Below, piece by piece: positions 1 through 12,208 of a stretch of 64,000 nt of DNA (its first letter is position 1; each line of letters begins with the position of its first letter). The translations under genes and the position numbers were made by a program. Source of the DNA: Cryptomeria japonica (lineage: Eukaryota; Streptophyta; Pinopsida; Cupressales; Cupressaceae); assembly GCF_030272615.1 (NCBI RefSeq), contig NC_081412.1:339940870-340004869 (forward strand). Reading direction: 5' to 3'. Below the pieces are notes generated by a model. The model was not told the DNA's origin, did not search any database, and was given only the letters and a program-made list of their open reading frames with translations.

Positions 1-1760
1 TCTAAAATACTGATAATTATTTAGTGTGAGTTTTCCCTTTGAAAGAAAGATCATAAATAGAATAGATGTTAGGGAGGAGATATCATAGGCATCCTTAGCA
101 AGTAGCATCGACTTTTGTAACCAGATGTGTTTGTACTGAATTATTCTTAATATTCGTTGATTATAGACTTTGTTAGACTATGTTGTGTGTAAACAAATAT
201 GGAATCAATATAAAAAAGAACATATATTTATGATATCTTATAATAGCAATGATAATTGATTCATTATTGCGTAATCACTACCCCTAGAGAGCCCTTATCG
301 TTTCTCTTTCAATCTTTGAGTTTTGGAGATTGTAATTAGTGATATCATGTAATTATTCGCTTAATAGAATTTACTCATTGTGTTCATAGCATTTTATAAT
401 CTATAGCCATTTCTATCAGTTTGTTATGTGCATATCCCAGAAGCTTAATGCACTTTGCAACCCCAATATTATATTAATTGTCTGATTTTCTTTGCATTCC
501 GCGAGATATATTTCTCAATGATTGTGTGCTTGTAGTGTATCACAGTCAATTACATTTTCTTGAAATTATCTAAATCCTTTTACCATATTCATTTTGTTCC
601 TATCCTACATTTATGCCTCCCTTGAAGCTATGCACTTTTCTTTTCTTTTCCCTTTTTGCAAGCATTCTATCAAATACTTTGTCTAAAAGTTTGTAAAACC
701 CTTTCAAAAATCATTCCATGCATATCCACCTTCGAAATCCATTCTATGCATCTCATGTAATCATCACATACCATGAGACCGCACTCCCTTGCGATAATAT
801 GTTAAATAGATCACTTACCATGTCTACACTTATATATTAAGCATGCATCTTTCAATTAGGGGTACTATTGATTATGTAAGCATTTTTACTATATTTCATG
901 GTACCATAGGTCTAGTCCTAGAGTCAAGAAAATTTAATCATCAAGAAGTATTTAATGTATTAGATACGTGGAAAAAAGTTAATTTTAATTTCAATTTCTT
1001 ATTACAAAATATATGGTTATTGTATTTGGAAAGGGCTATTGATTTTAGAACTTGATAAGTAGCTTTATAATGAGAAATAATTAGTTTCTACCTTTTATAT
1101 GCTTTTCGAGATGGGCTTTATTTTATTTTCTTCAAATTGCACGGTTAAAGCTTTGATTATGTCTTAGAAAATTGGTTTATGGGCGGGTGCTGAATATGGG
1201 CTAACAGAGAAGGATAGAATAAAACTCTATTTCTATTTGTCGGCAAATGGCTTAAAAAGATGCTTTAGCCATAGATTTTGTAATCATTTGTTAAATGATT
1301 GTGTTTCTTACTCTCTGCCATATCATGATATTAGATGCATATGATTTTTCTATGTATGTGAAATTTTATGTTAGATATATTATGCTGCACCAAATTCCAT
1401 CGCACCCTACGGTTCCAGATTTGTAGGTACCTCGTGTAGGGTCAGGAGTTCTTGTTAAGAACACCGAGGAAGCTTATGCTCCATGGTTGAGTGGAAAAGC
1501 ACCTCGACCGTGTTCTCGTCCTAGAGTGAAGAAGTCTAAGTACGATCAGTGGTGACAATTGACTATTAAACTATGTTACGTTATTATTCTATTTTGTGAA
1601 AGACCTTATGGTCACTAGGCTTTGTGATATTTTCCTCATTTGAGATGAGTTATGTAATCTTGGAGATTTATGAAATTCACTTCATGTATCATTTTATTTG
1701 GAATGAATTTAAGGAATTTTATTTTCATATCTGCCTTTGTTATTACACCAATTGATGATT
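1..1760. other. No gene recognised; AT-rich intronic sequence
   Basis: No convincing coding frame on either strand. A GC-richer patch at about 1390-1550 (a short run around ACCTCGTGTAGGGTCAGG) may be retroelement LTR or untranslated sequence, but I cannot assign it. Confidence 0.5.
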
Positions 1761-1899
1761 TTTCCCTTTCTCAAAGCACTGGTGTCATGGAGCCCATGGC
1801 TTCTTACACATAAAACAAAGGTTTTTCTTCCTTAGCTGTTTACTAAAGTCATCATCCAGCTGTTTTTGAGGGTTTCTTGGGCTGAATGTTCTCCTTGTT

Positions 1900-3088
1900 A
1901 TCATGCTTCTTATCTTTATCATGTTAGAAGTTCTTGGACGAGAGTTTGTTCTTTGGGGCAATAAGCTCCATACTTCTAGTCTTCCTCATAACCTTTTGCA
2001 AGCTCTGTGGATCAAATGCCTTAACCCATCCCTTAATTGGCTCCATCAGTCCTTCACTAAAAAGGACCACAAACCACCTCTCCGTGATACTAAGAACCAT
2101 CACCAAAAGTCTCTGAAACTTTGAGAAGTATGTGTCAAAGGAGCCATATTGTTTCAGCTGTGCATACTCTCCAAAGTGCAATTCAAGGTCTTTCTTATCA
2201 AATTTATCAGTAATTTTGTTTGTAAACTCATTGTATGTGGTGATTAGGTTGTCACCAAGCCATGGTACCACTACTCAAGGGCTATCCCATCCAAATGCAA
2301 AGTGGTAAATTTGATTGCCACATCCTCTGACATGGGTCCTAGTGCAAATAGTTGTTTAACTTATGAACCCGCACTCTAGTTGTACATTTGTCACTGCCAT
2401 CAAAATGAGCCAAAGTTACCTTGCCCAAAGCCTGCTAAAAAATTCTCTGAATTGTTGGTCGTCTGTTCTCAACACTACCTCCTCTTTTCTAGGTACGTAT
2501 TCAGTGATAAATTGTTCAATATCTCATCAGGTAATGTTGCATACTCCGCACTGGCCCTGACCTCATCAGCCAAAGGTAGTTGTACCTCTAGAGCAATCTG
2601 TATCTCCTTGCTACGTGTGAATGTGGCCAAAGCAGTCTAGGAACAGACCCTGACACTGCTGCAGCAGTACGTCTCTCAATATTGTTTTGCTGGTTAGATG
2701 AACATGTTTCACCATTCTGCACTTTAGTCACCTCAGGTATACCTTGGTTCATCTTAGCAAGCATTTGTGAAATCATATCCAACATGGTATCAATTTTTCT
2801 CTCCACTCTAGTACTAGGACTAACTGAACCAACTCGTCCCTTACCTTTGTCTTCCACAACTCTAGGTGGGCTATACATTGTGGATTCTAAAGAACTGTCA
2901 CTGTTACTAACCAACCCCACCTGTAATCTCTCATCTATTGCAAAAGGATTTTCAAATGGATTATGTGGTTTTGACTTGTTTTATTCACAAATGTAATATC
3001 CCAATTCCCTCTCACTCATAGGAACAGTTGCAGATGCACAATAGGATTAAGATGCACAAGCTGACAAGAAAACCAACTCTGATAATAC
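1900..3088 (-). pseudogene. Ty3/gypsy gag remnant with primer-binding site
   Basis: Minus-strand frames carry a gag polypeptide of the Ty3/gypsy type. The block at 2271-1924 has the pattern YNEFTNKITDKF, LELHFGEYAQLKQYGSFDTY and FSKFQRL, characteristic of the retrotransposon gag fold. A second block at 2920-2588 is the N-terminal, Ser-rich part. The frames between them are broken by stops. At 3066-3085 the minus strand reads TATTATCAGAGTTGGTT, a decayed tRNA-iMet primer-binding site. Immediately to the right, TGTAATGATC (3089) looks like an LTR terminus. No protease or reverse transcriptase follows to the left, so the element is truncated. Confidence 0.75.
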
Positions 3089-3173
3089 TGTAATGATCAC
3101 CCTTGATTTTTTTTTCAAAACTTGCCCAATGAAATCAACAAGATAAAATGCATTTCTTGGTTAACCAATGTCA

Positions 3174-3240
3174 TAAAGTCTGGTAAAGATATTCACTGAG
3201 CTTTAAATAAAGTCTGGTAAAGATATTCACTGAGCTTTAA
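3174..3240. repeat. 34-bp tandem duplication
   Basis: TAAAGTCTGGTAAAGATATT... occurs twice head to tail (3174-3207 and 3208-3240) with no difference visible. It lies inside presumed LTR sequence right of the gag remnant and is probably a replication slip. Confidence 0.9.
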
Positions 3241-3882
3241 CTATTGTTACAAATTTTCTGACAAGATAACATGCTAAAACGATATTACATTACATCCCAG
3301 CAATATACAAATGAAAATCCAATACAAATACCTTACCAAAAGGATGAAGTTCATCTGTTGCAAATCTAATACTGAACCAATATGCTCTGCCACAGTCCAC
3401 ACAGTATAAATGAGCTTGACTAATAGAAAGAGAAGACCAACGAGCGACTGTAATATAACCCGTTAACCAGCATGTGGAGATAGAAGTTTGCTTACACTTA
3501 GTACTCAATGAATATAAGGGCTCAATCAACTTTAGGGAATTTAGGTGCTTTAGCAACTTCAAAAGCATGTAAGGACCCCTCAAATGATAGAGGAAAAAGC
3601 CAAAGGGCATTGAACTCAATCAATATACAGATCACATAAGAAAAACTAAAATCTGGAATTTAGTCTTCAAGTCTTTTGTGATCCTCTCACCCAATTTTTC
3701 ATTCTAATAATTGTAATTTTGTAACATTCATGGTTTTCATATTATCGACCTTCCCATCTTGTGTTCCATCCTTTGTACCTGTGCTTTTATCAATCCTTTT
3801 TCCTCTAAACTGACTTCTTGATTTGTGCTGGCTATTATCTGCCATCAATTTGTTTGTCCTTGCCTACGGCTCTATGTTCCAC
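3241..3882. other. Unassigned sequence, possible LTR of the gag remnant
   Basis: No recognised gene. The sequence right of the primer site at about 3088 should be the 5' LTR of the minus-strand gypsy remnant, but I could not find its outer end. Confidence 0.4.
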
Positions 3883-4740
3883 CGAGTTTCAGGGACGCAG
3901 ACAGCAGGGGACAGTGGGACGTGTTTCCAGTATGGGGGTTAACTTTTGGACCATCTTTTAGGGGACAGCAGGGGGACAACTGTTTAAAAAAATGGGGAAT
4001 TTTTAAAAATATCGAGAAATTTCAGATATGCATTATAATAACATTGATAAAGCATTCATCATAGACATTGTAGAAGATTAATACATAGCATTAGACTTGA
4101 AATAGAGATTTCACATGAGAATCAACAAATAAATTAACAAAACCCAAATGCTTGCATTGTCAATGTGCATTATTATATTAGAATTATAACAAAAATGCCC
4201 AAAGGCTCCAAGTATCAACTATGAAATCCCATAAACTGTAAACAATAAACATAGAAGTCCATAATAAGCTGGCCATAATAATTAAATCATAGAACTAAGA
4301 AAATATATGGCTGTCCTTAATTAACACATGGTAGGTTTAAGAGTCTAAATCAAAATCAGAACTCGAGTTTGAGTCACTACTCCTTCTCTTGCTGCTCTTC
4401 TCCTCCTTTGCAAATCTGAAAATGAATGTCTTTTCCTTTTTTTATTGGTTATTTTACGCTTTAATTAGGTTTTGGCATTGTTTAATCTGGTTTAGGGGTC
4501 CTTGTGGGCCCAGCCAGCACTTTTTCAAATTGAAAAATATGTTTTTATTATCCTGATGTCCAAAAGTGGCTAGGGACATAGGGGACGGCCCAAAAGTCCC
4601 TCGTTCGTCCCATGGACTTCTAACCATCCCCTATGTCCTAGAAACGTTCCCCAAACTTTCCTCAGTTTGGGGACAGGCAGGGTACTTCTAAAAGCTTTCC
4701 TTCCATCCTGATACCATCCCCGATACAGGAATGAGGGTAC
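3883..4740. mobile_element. Probable non-autonomous hAT-like element with GGGGAC subterminal repeats
   Basis: The left part (3890-4010) repeats GGGGACAG/GGGACG words and the right part (4560-4735) repeats the complementary and direct words GGGACATAGGGGAC, CCATCCCC and GGGGACAGG. The interior is AT-rich. This matches the layout of the better-bounded hAT elements at 22482-23388 and 33006-37124. In the middle, minus-strand bases 4420-4338 read RFAKEEKSSKRRSSDSNS then SSDFDLDS and a stop, which looks like an acidic transposase C-terminus. I could not fix the terminal repeats or target duplication, so the limits are approximate. Confidence 0.5.
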
Positions 4741-5389
4741 TGATGTGACTTAATCACACATCACCCAATTCCAAATGGGGACCCCCTACATTTTTGGTTC
4801 ACTTGGTCTTTTGGTTGTGCTATTTTGAGTTGTTTAGCGACAGTCTCTTCAATCTCCCCAGGTTTGCAAGTGTTTTGGCAAATTTTGATCATGTTTGCAA
4901 GTGTTTTGAGCGAACATGACTAAGTCTGGAGCTTGTTTTAAATATTTTAGGGTTTTTGCCCTTCACACTTAGATTTGAGGTCAGCATCTTAGGGTTTTGG
5001 AAAATTTGAACGTAGCAATGAAGTCAGAATCCTTCAAGGAAGCTACCAGTAATATATGAACAAATTCTGAGCAATTACTATTTTTACTAAGTTTCACTGC
5101 ATCCTGGATTGGCATAATTTAGTGTTTACACAAACATACTATTTTTAGCAGTTTCTATTTTTAGTTAGTGTCAACCTGTCCCAATTTGCCCTAACTTGAT
5201 GTTTGGAAGTATTTACTATTTTTAGTAAGTCTAATTTTGGCAGGTCTATCTCAGGCAATGAGATGGACATTGATGGTAGAGCATTCTTGAAAATCTAAGT
5301 TCCAAATCCAGAATAGTGAAAAAGCAGGTAGATGATCAGAAAAATGGCTAACTCTGGAATTCTTTCCTGAACTGGAAAAAAGCATAAAA
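4741..5389. other. No gene recognised
   Basis: Intronic sequence without a coding signal. A phrase near CTATTTTTAGTAAGTTT recurs at about 5085, 5150 and 5215, suggesting degenerate short repeats. Confidence 0.5.
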
Positions 5390-6460
5390 TCTATCTTAAG
5401 GCAAGAAAGTGTTCCTTTAATGAGAAATCTTCCTCAATCCAAAAATGGCATCCAAGTCCAAATGATGAAGGTAAATTGCACAAGGCAAGAAAGAATTTCC
5501 TAATTTCCCCAAATTCCTTCACACCCCTCAAGGAGCGCTCTAGAAGAAGGATGGGCACCAAAATGGTATCAAGGAGGAATTTCCTCCTAAGGCAAATTTC
5601 CTTCACCTCCTTGAAAACGCGCCCAAGGATAGGGGTAGAGCGCATATCATGTGTCAAGGAGGAATTTCAAGCTTCACCTCAAAATTCTCCACCTTGGTCA
5701 AATGGCGCCCAAGCATGAAGTGGAGGGCTAAATGCACAAGAGGAAAGAATTTCTAAGTTTCTCCAAAATCCTCCATCAAGGGTCAAATGCACTCAAGAGG
5801 GGTGGATGGGCGCTAAAGTGAGGGCATGGAGGAATTTCCTCCCAAGACCAAAATTTCTCCATCACAAGAGAAATCTCCAAGTTAGAACATGGGTGCTAGA
5901 AACATGATGAGGAATTCCTCAATTCCTTTATCCTCCACACAAGAAATGCGCTCATGGTCAGGAGACAGTGCCAAAATGCAATTAAAGAGGAATTTTCCTC
6001 CACATGAAAATTTCCTTCCTCCTCTAATAACTACGCTCAAGATCAAGGATAGAACATGGAAAACATGATAAGGGGAAAATTTCAAAAATTCAGAAAATTC
6101 CTTTCTCAATGTGGAAATGCACCCAAGGAGAAGAAATTCAAGGCACAGGGAAAATTGGCTAAGTGAGAGGATTTTCTCTCCAAAACTCTAGACGGGATAA
6201 AATTCCTCAAACATGGAAAAATGGTCAGTTGATGGAAAAATCTCCCTTCAAGACAAGATGTGAATGAGAACACAAAAATTTTCCTTTGGGATAAAAATCT
6301 CTCTAGAAAGATTTTCTCTAACCTAGAATTCCAGACATACAGGATTCCTTCAAAAGTCGACAAAATTGTTAAAATTCCTCCAGAAAGGAAAATCTTTCAA
6401 AGTATCTTTATGCGCCCGGAATGGAAAGATTCTTGCAGTGAATGAGTTGACAACATGCAA
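5390..6460. repeat. Degenerate repeats built on a GGAGGAATTTCCTCC-like palindrome
   Basis: About 1 kb of diverged repeats of roughly 80-150 bp. The word GGAGGAATTT, often extended to the palindrome GGAGGAATTTCCTCC, recurs at about 5573, 5667, 5831, 5910 and 5990, with companions such as GGGCGCC, AAGAAATTC and CAAAATTCC. Open frames on both strands here come from the repeats and are not genes. It precedes a gypsy pol remnant and may be retroelement untranslated sequence. Confidence 0.55.
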
Positions 6461-6509
6461 AGGGAATATTCTATATTTATGACAACTCAAAAATTTATAT
6501 TCCGAATTT

Positions 6510-7515
6510 ATGACAGGCCCAAAGGTAGAAGCATTGATGTTGCACGCTTCAACCAAAGGAGAGCAAATAGAAGAGACGCCTGACTCCATTGAAGTACTTG
6601 TAGAAGATGATCAAGATGCACAGCCAAGTGAAAGTGAAGAGATGTTTGCGAGTTTCAGGGATTTTGTCCTGAAAAGTGTTAAGCAAGAAGTTGAATTGGG
6701 TAAAGGCACCTAACCTATGTTCGAGACTTATTGTAACCCAATTGGCGCAAAATCCATAATGCCTTCCACTTAGAATTCTCATGTGGAATGTGTAAGATTG
6801 CCATTCAACAAGTATCCAAACTGGTTCCACAAGCTCCAGCAATGAAGAACATCGTAGAAATTAAGAATGTTGGAAGTCCTTCTGTGGAGACATTGCCCAA
6901 ACTTGAACACACAAGAATGGAAAGTTCCCAAGAAGGAAGTAAGAAAGAAGTTGCTCAGCCATCCGAAGATCAAGCAATTGACCAAGTGTGGACACTACGA
7001 TTTGACGAATCTAAGTCAAAGAAAGGAAATGGAGTCGGTCTTGAACTGATTAGTCCAACTGGAGAAGCCTACTTGGCTGCACACAAGCTATAGTTTCCCT
7101 GCACCAATAATGTTGTTCAATATGAATCCTTGGTCCATGGACTACTACTTGCTATCTAGAAAGGTGCTAAGATCCTGCATCTATCCGGGGATTCTGAAAT
7201 TGTTATTAGGCAAGGAAGTTGTATGCCTGCCATGATAGAAGATTAAGCTGCTACCATAACAAAGTGTGGGACCTCATTGAAAGCTTTGATGCATTCAACA
7301 TTAAAAAAATTTACCGATCAAGAACCAAACAACGAATGCATTAGCACAGGCAGCCAGTTCACTGGAACCACTCGCCATGGAAGGTTTAAAGAAATTCACT
7401 GTGGAGTTGACTTCAGTTTCCTTTGTACCTAACAATATTACAAATTTCCAAGTATTTAAGGACGACAAACACATTTTGGACTTTCTCACAAATTCAGATG
7501 CGTTTGCCACTTAGA
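6510..7515 (+). pseudogene. Ty3/gypsy pol remnant (RNase H region)
   Basis: From 6980 the plus strand reads VWTLRFDESKSKKGNGVGLE and LISPTGEAYLAAHKL, then after a stop NNVVQYESLVHGLLLAI and GAKILHLSGDSEIVIRQ. This is the order of a plant gypsy RNase H domain (FDG/DES...GAG..L.SP; YE.L..GL; L...GDS.LV..Q). At least four in-frame stops and shifts interrupt it. The upstream acidic segment (6510-6713, EQIEETPDSIEVLVEDDQD) may be linker. No reverse transcriptase core is visible. It is an old, dead fragment lying antisense to DPH6. Confidence 0.65.
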
Positions 7516-7555
7516 TCATAGATGAAGAGGAACTGGAGTGTTTACTCCCTAAGCT

Positions 7556-8330
7556 GTCAGTTTAGAATATAGAGAAAATAGAACAGAAGTACACAAATAT
7601 TATTCGTAAAGTAATTCACAAAACATAAACAGAATCCACAATATGGCCAGAATGACATCTCTTTATTGCATCAGGGAAAATGGATGTACAATAATCACCA
7701 TTGTCAGGGTTCCCTTACAACATAACATAAATACTACCTCGTGGTTGGCGAAGCTACCAATCGTCACTAACTCCAACTAACTCCTATGGGAACATTACCC
7801 AACCATTAACTAAACAAAACAAGTTTTATTCTATGTCGACGAATTACCGCCAACATCAGCGCCACCAAAAACAAGTCGTCTTCCAAACGATGAAACAAAA
7901 TGGGGTTTATCAAGCTAAAATCTACTAAGGACAAGGAGGGTGAGAAGACATCCCTGGAGTGGTGGAGGATGTTGGGACTTGCTGACGAAGGTGCCGAAGC
8001 TGCTTGGTACGGAGCCGTAGGTCACGCTCGGCAACAAGCTAGCGCTCGCGGGCTGTCTTCACCATATACACTGCCTCCATTAGGTGTTTGTCTTTCTGCT
8101 TCGCTTGCCCCATGAATACTACCACAATTTCCTCCAATTCCTTCAAATTTGCGCTCTTCTTAGCCACAAGGGTCTTCTGGTGCGCCACCGCCTCCTCTAG
8201 TTCAGCTCGTAGTTCCTTCTCAACAACTACAAGCTCTGCTCGTCAGTCCAACTCCTTCTGGATGAGTGCCACCTCTAACTTGGCAGCTTCCTGTTTTGCC
8301 TAGGCTCTACTAGAAGTTCAGGATTAGCCC
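7556..8330 (-). mobile_element. Retroelement 3' fragment: coiled-coil ORF plus possible LTR
   Basis: Minus-strand bases 8300-7940 give a heptad-rich frame (KLEVALIQKELD, AELVVVEKELRAELEEAV, KSANLKELEEIVVVFMG, QKDKHLMEAVYMVKTARER) broken by two stops. To its left, 7855-7556 could be a 300-bp LTR on the minus strand: it starts TGTTGGCGG, ends CTGACA and contains an AATAAAG signal. No matching target duplication was found. The coiled coil resembles accessory or gag-like proteins of plant gypsy elements, but I do not recognise a family. Confidence 0.4.
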
Positions 8331-8480
8331 ACAGCCGCTCCAAATTGGCTGAAGGAAAGAATGGCAAAGGAGCCAAAAGAAGAGATAGATCCTATGCAAG
8401 AATTGGAAGAACTTCTAAATAGGATAGATTGGCCAGCCGAGAAGATGTTGGCAAGGAAGTTCTCCAAGATCACAAGGGAT

Positions 8481-8993
8481 TGTTAGAAATTGAACCAAAA
8501 TACAAATAATAGAGCAATGAACAAAAACTTAAACACAAAAAACAACAGAAGCACAAAACTTATCCTAGGAAAACCCTCCACTTGAGGGTGAAAAACCCAG
8601 CCCACAAAAGATAATGCCTTTATTGAGATCTCTAAAACAAATACAAAATTATTGATGGCTTCAATAGACAATCGATAAGCCTGAGACACTTCCTTTATAG
8701 ATTCAACTCCTTGACTATAGAATCAGAATAATAACAGCCTCTCAAGACTCACAATACTGAATACATAAGATACGAAGCTCACAACAAGCACGACAATCAC
8801 ACATGCCTCACAATATTCTCGAAAAAAACCATCTATCTCAGCACACATATATATTACGATCAACACTAGGTCATTTCTCACGGGAGGTGAAAGAACCACA
8901 GTTACAAAGACTCCTCGTATTTCCAATGAACCGACCATTACTCTCCAAGTCGTTACAAAGCTTAACGTTGACACATACAAAACTTGTCTAACA
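8481..8993 (-). mobile_element. Solo LTR, Copia-like, 513 bp
   Basis: The ends are TGTTAGA...TCTAACA, a perfect 7-bp inverted terminus. Read on the minus strand, the 3' portion has AATAAAGGC, GGGTTTTTCACCCTC and GGGTTTTCCTAGG before TTTCTAACA, an arrangement typical of the R-U5 part of plant Copia LTRs. No primer site or polypurine tract adjoins either end. The flanking 5-mers do not match (GGGAT and CCATA), so the target duplication is lost or the element rearranged. Confidence 0.65.
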
Positions 8994-9402
8994 CCATAAA
9001 AAAACGGATGAACATGAATCGACATCATCCAGCTATGACCCAGTCACTCAATAATCACAATTCAGCTCAAGACGTATTCAATCCTATGTCATGCTGACTC
9101 AGCAGTGAGAACAGTAGGAAGGAATACGAAGGAAGAAGCTCCCGAACATCACCACAAATAAATGCATTGACTACGAAGAGAATGGTCCCAGCTCTCAATA
9201 GAAATAGCTCGAGCATCAAAGATAGAAAGGCTCATATAAAATAAATAAACTCTCTCGCAGCTACAAAAACTTCAATAGGGATGAGTCAGGATCTAGGACA
9301 TTACACCTAGTTGTGCCCAGAGTCGACAAGGATAGGAATGAAATCACACCCGATGAATATGAGATCACATAGGTCAACTTAGGGTGTGCTTCCAAGGCAC
9401 AG

Positions 9403-10324
9403 GTGGTGGAAGACTTTGATGAATCTTCATTAGCACTCAAGGAGAAAATGAAAAGAATGGAACAGAAGAATAAGAGATTAAAGAGCAAAAACAAAGCCTT
9501 GTGCGAATATCTGCGGCACTTGAAGCATCCACTCAAAGAAGAAGATCCATCCTTTGTTCCTCCCCCTTCTCTTCCCAAGGAATCCATTGATGGTATTGAA
9601 GAAATGAGGACAAGAGCTAGGTGTTCTGAGGAATGGGTAGCGGATGTCTTTGCTTCAGCTAGTAAATTTATTGAAGATTTGGCTAACTTCCACTGCACAA
9701 TTCTTTCTTTCCTAAACAGACTTGAGACTGCGGACAGTTCATGGGAGGATACGCATATCTATCAAGACTTGACAATTTCGCACCTAAAGGCATTGATGGG
9801 AATTCCTAGGCAGACTTTGATTAATGGGAAGGTCGTCAAGGAGAATGAAATTTTACAACTTCCCTCAATGGATTTATGCAGTCTACACTAGGAAAGAATT
9901 TTTTGAAAGGTTCAACAAAGAGTCAGCATCATCAAAAGAATCAGTCAAGAAGGTTCAAGAAGAAATCCATAAAATAGCTAAAGCATTGTTTGCAAGAAGG
10001 TTGACTGATGAAGAACTGACAGTTGACCATCCGAAGGACGGGTTGCACGAATTTTTCTTCGTGGAATCCTTCTCAAAGGAACATTTGGAAAATGTTTCCT
10101 TGTTCTCCAACACAATGTGCAGGACTCAAGAAGCAGCATCAAGATGGGAGAAGTTTTTCTCTAAGTGTGAAGAGGACATTTCATTTCTGGAATTCAAACT
10201 AGAGATTGTGCCAAGTGTCTCCATTAGGGAGTTGGAAGCCGTCATAGCCAAGTTTGCCGCATTCACCATAAATGAACAGGATAATGGTCATCAAATTTTG
10301 GAAAAGAATCTATTGATTGCATGA
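9403..10324 (+). pseudogene. Unrecognised coiled-coil ORF of a retroelement, frameshifted
   Basis: Two overlapping frames (9403-9891 and 9824-10324) read as one interrupted protein of about 300 residues. The N-terminal part is a basic coiled coil (LKEKMKRMEQKNKRLKSKNK), followed by PSFVPPPSLPKE, an aromatic-rich helical region (EEWVADVFASASKFIEDL; TADSSWEDTHIYQDL) and, in the second frame, KEFFERFNKES, EEIHKIAKALFARRLTDEEL and FEFKLEI-like helices. It resembles neither a standard gag nor pol. Noncoding LTR-like sequence follows at once. I suspect a gymnosperm-specific transposon protein; compare the ORF at 49973-51853. Confidence 0.45.
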
Positions 10325-11240
10325 GGGCATGATGGCACATTTATTGCTAGTGGACATTTTGACTGATTGGTGGCTTATTAAATGCATGACGACCGTCATA
10401 TTTAACGAGATAGTGTCTCATTAATGTATGTTGGACGATTTTAAATGTAATGGGGCATTTACTGCATCATGGACGCCTTTTTGGGAGCATGGAGCAATGA
10501 ATAGGTAGTGGGCATGATTCCACATTAATGGTTATTCCCATTACTTGGCATCATATTCGGGAATCTTTGGTCAAACCCTAATTAGGGTTTTGCATGTTTA
10601 ATCTCAGCCATTGATTGGATGTAATCTAGATCGTCCATTTCCTTTTTGGAGGCCAATAAAAAGGGGTTCACCCCTTCATTTGTAACAAAGGGAGAATTGT
10701 ATGAGATTGTTGCAATAAGTTTTTGAGATAATAATAGTGATACATTGGCTTTTGGTGTTCACTTGAGTTATTTTAAAACTTCCATGGTTTCATCTTCCTC
10801 ACTTAGTTTAGATTTGCTTCAAGTATTTAGATGAATGAGATAGATTGCATTGTTTTGTGGTGAGATCATACACTCATACCTTTTGCGGATAAATGATTTC
10901 TATCTGTCGTGTAAGGTTGGATTGAGCTTTTGCATGTGCATTCTTTACTTAGATTATTGGATGAACATTGTTCTTTGATGGTGTTTGTTGATGGTTTAAA
11001 ATCTTATAAGCACAACCTCTAAAGATTGCACCTCCTTTATGTAGTTGTCTGATAGTGACAAAGTAAAGTGTGGTCGATCTCGCCTAAGCTTTGTTGTCTG
11101 TTAAGTTCTTAGATTTAGACTAGACTTTCTAAACCCTTTCCTACTTTACTTTCTGCATTATCTTATTGGAAAGTCCCAAAAAAAAGTTATCAATTGCTAA
11201 ATCATTTGCGAGAATCTCCTTGAAGTCACAAATTTGTCTA
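10325..11240 (+). mobile_element. Probable LTR-like noncoding sequence after the coiled-coil ORF
   Basis: It begins just after the stop of the coiled-coil ORF and has a promoter-like patch CCAATAAAAAGGGGTTCACC near 10650, followed by a leader-like region. I could not find terminal TG/CA ends or a second copy, so this is only a positional inference. Confidence 0.3.
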
Positions 11241-12208
11241 GTCTTCTTCAAGTGTGCGCAAGTCCCCTTGGATTACCAGCAACATTAACCAAACGAGTCT
11301 ATATCCATCATAAAGTTGCTAGTACGCATTTGGAACCTTGGAATCACTTTATGATCTACCTGCAATCTTAGCATACACAAGAATTTGATCAAGAGAGGAT
11401 AAAGTGACCGTTGGAACTTTATTCTATGTTGGTGTGGTCACAAAACACCCGTCAACAGGTACTAACACAGGGGACGCATCCCTATGGAACAAAGCTATGG
11501 CTTGTTCCATTGCATTCTTTGTTGGCTCCAACCTATCTTTTGCTTGCCATCGTATTTATCTTTTTTGCTCTCTCCATTTCTATATGTTGTTGGTAGTAAT
11601 CAATGCATCCTACCAAACTAGAAAGACCCTATGTGTCTTACTCAAGTAAGCTTGATTCTTAAATATGATGAATTTAACAGAATGTATAATTCAATGGCTG
11701 ACCGCTGACATATAATGTCCAAATTGACTAATGCTTCTTAAGCCCATAATTGCCAAGTAATTGTAGATAGGTGGACAAGGTTGAAAAGTTTGCAACAATG
11801 ATTACAATATATTTCATAACTAGAAGATCAAAATGTTAAATACTACTCTTGTTGACTTGGGAAGATAAACACCAAAATGCAATAATGAACCTTGATATTT
11901 GCTATTAAAACAAACAGCAACACATAAGGAAGAAAAGTATCCAAATTCTCACAGTAAATTAATAAATGGAATTAAGCATGGACCCCTAGCCAATAAATTT
12001 ACCCTTAATGTAGTTTGTCTTATAGGAGCACATGATCATTTACACAATAACTCAATCTGCTTGTTTGAATTATAGGTCCTTATATTCTGGACTTAGCAGA
12101 AAATTAAGCACATGTATTAACGAAACATTTAATCTAAATGTACAAGATAATTTTAAGATCCCAATGGCTGGTTTATCTAGAAATATGACATAAACAATCA
12201 AATATTAC
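11241..12208. other. Intronic sequence, no gene recognised
   Basis: The frames at 11404-11649 overlap and match nothing I know. The segment nearest the DPH6 exon (11660-12208) looks like ordinary AT-rich intron downstream of the donor at 12208. Confidence 0.5.

Noticed and set aside
3290-3619. 109-codon minus-strand frame
   Set aside because: No recognisable motif, in presumed LTR sequence next to a gag remnant.
7556-7855. Confident call of an LTR
   Set aside because: The terminal match is only three bases and the flanking 5-mers differ, so it is kept only as a low-confidence part of a fragment.
11404-11649. Possible downstream DPH6 exon or small gene
   Set aside because: It is on the wrong strand for DPH6. 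The reverse strand gives a short frame without RidA motifs, and two plus frames overlap.
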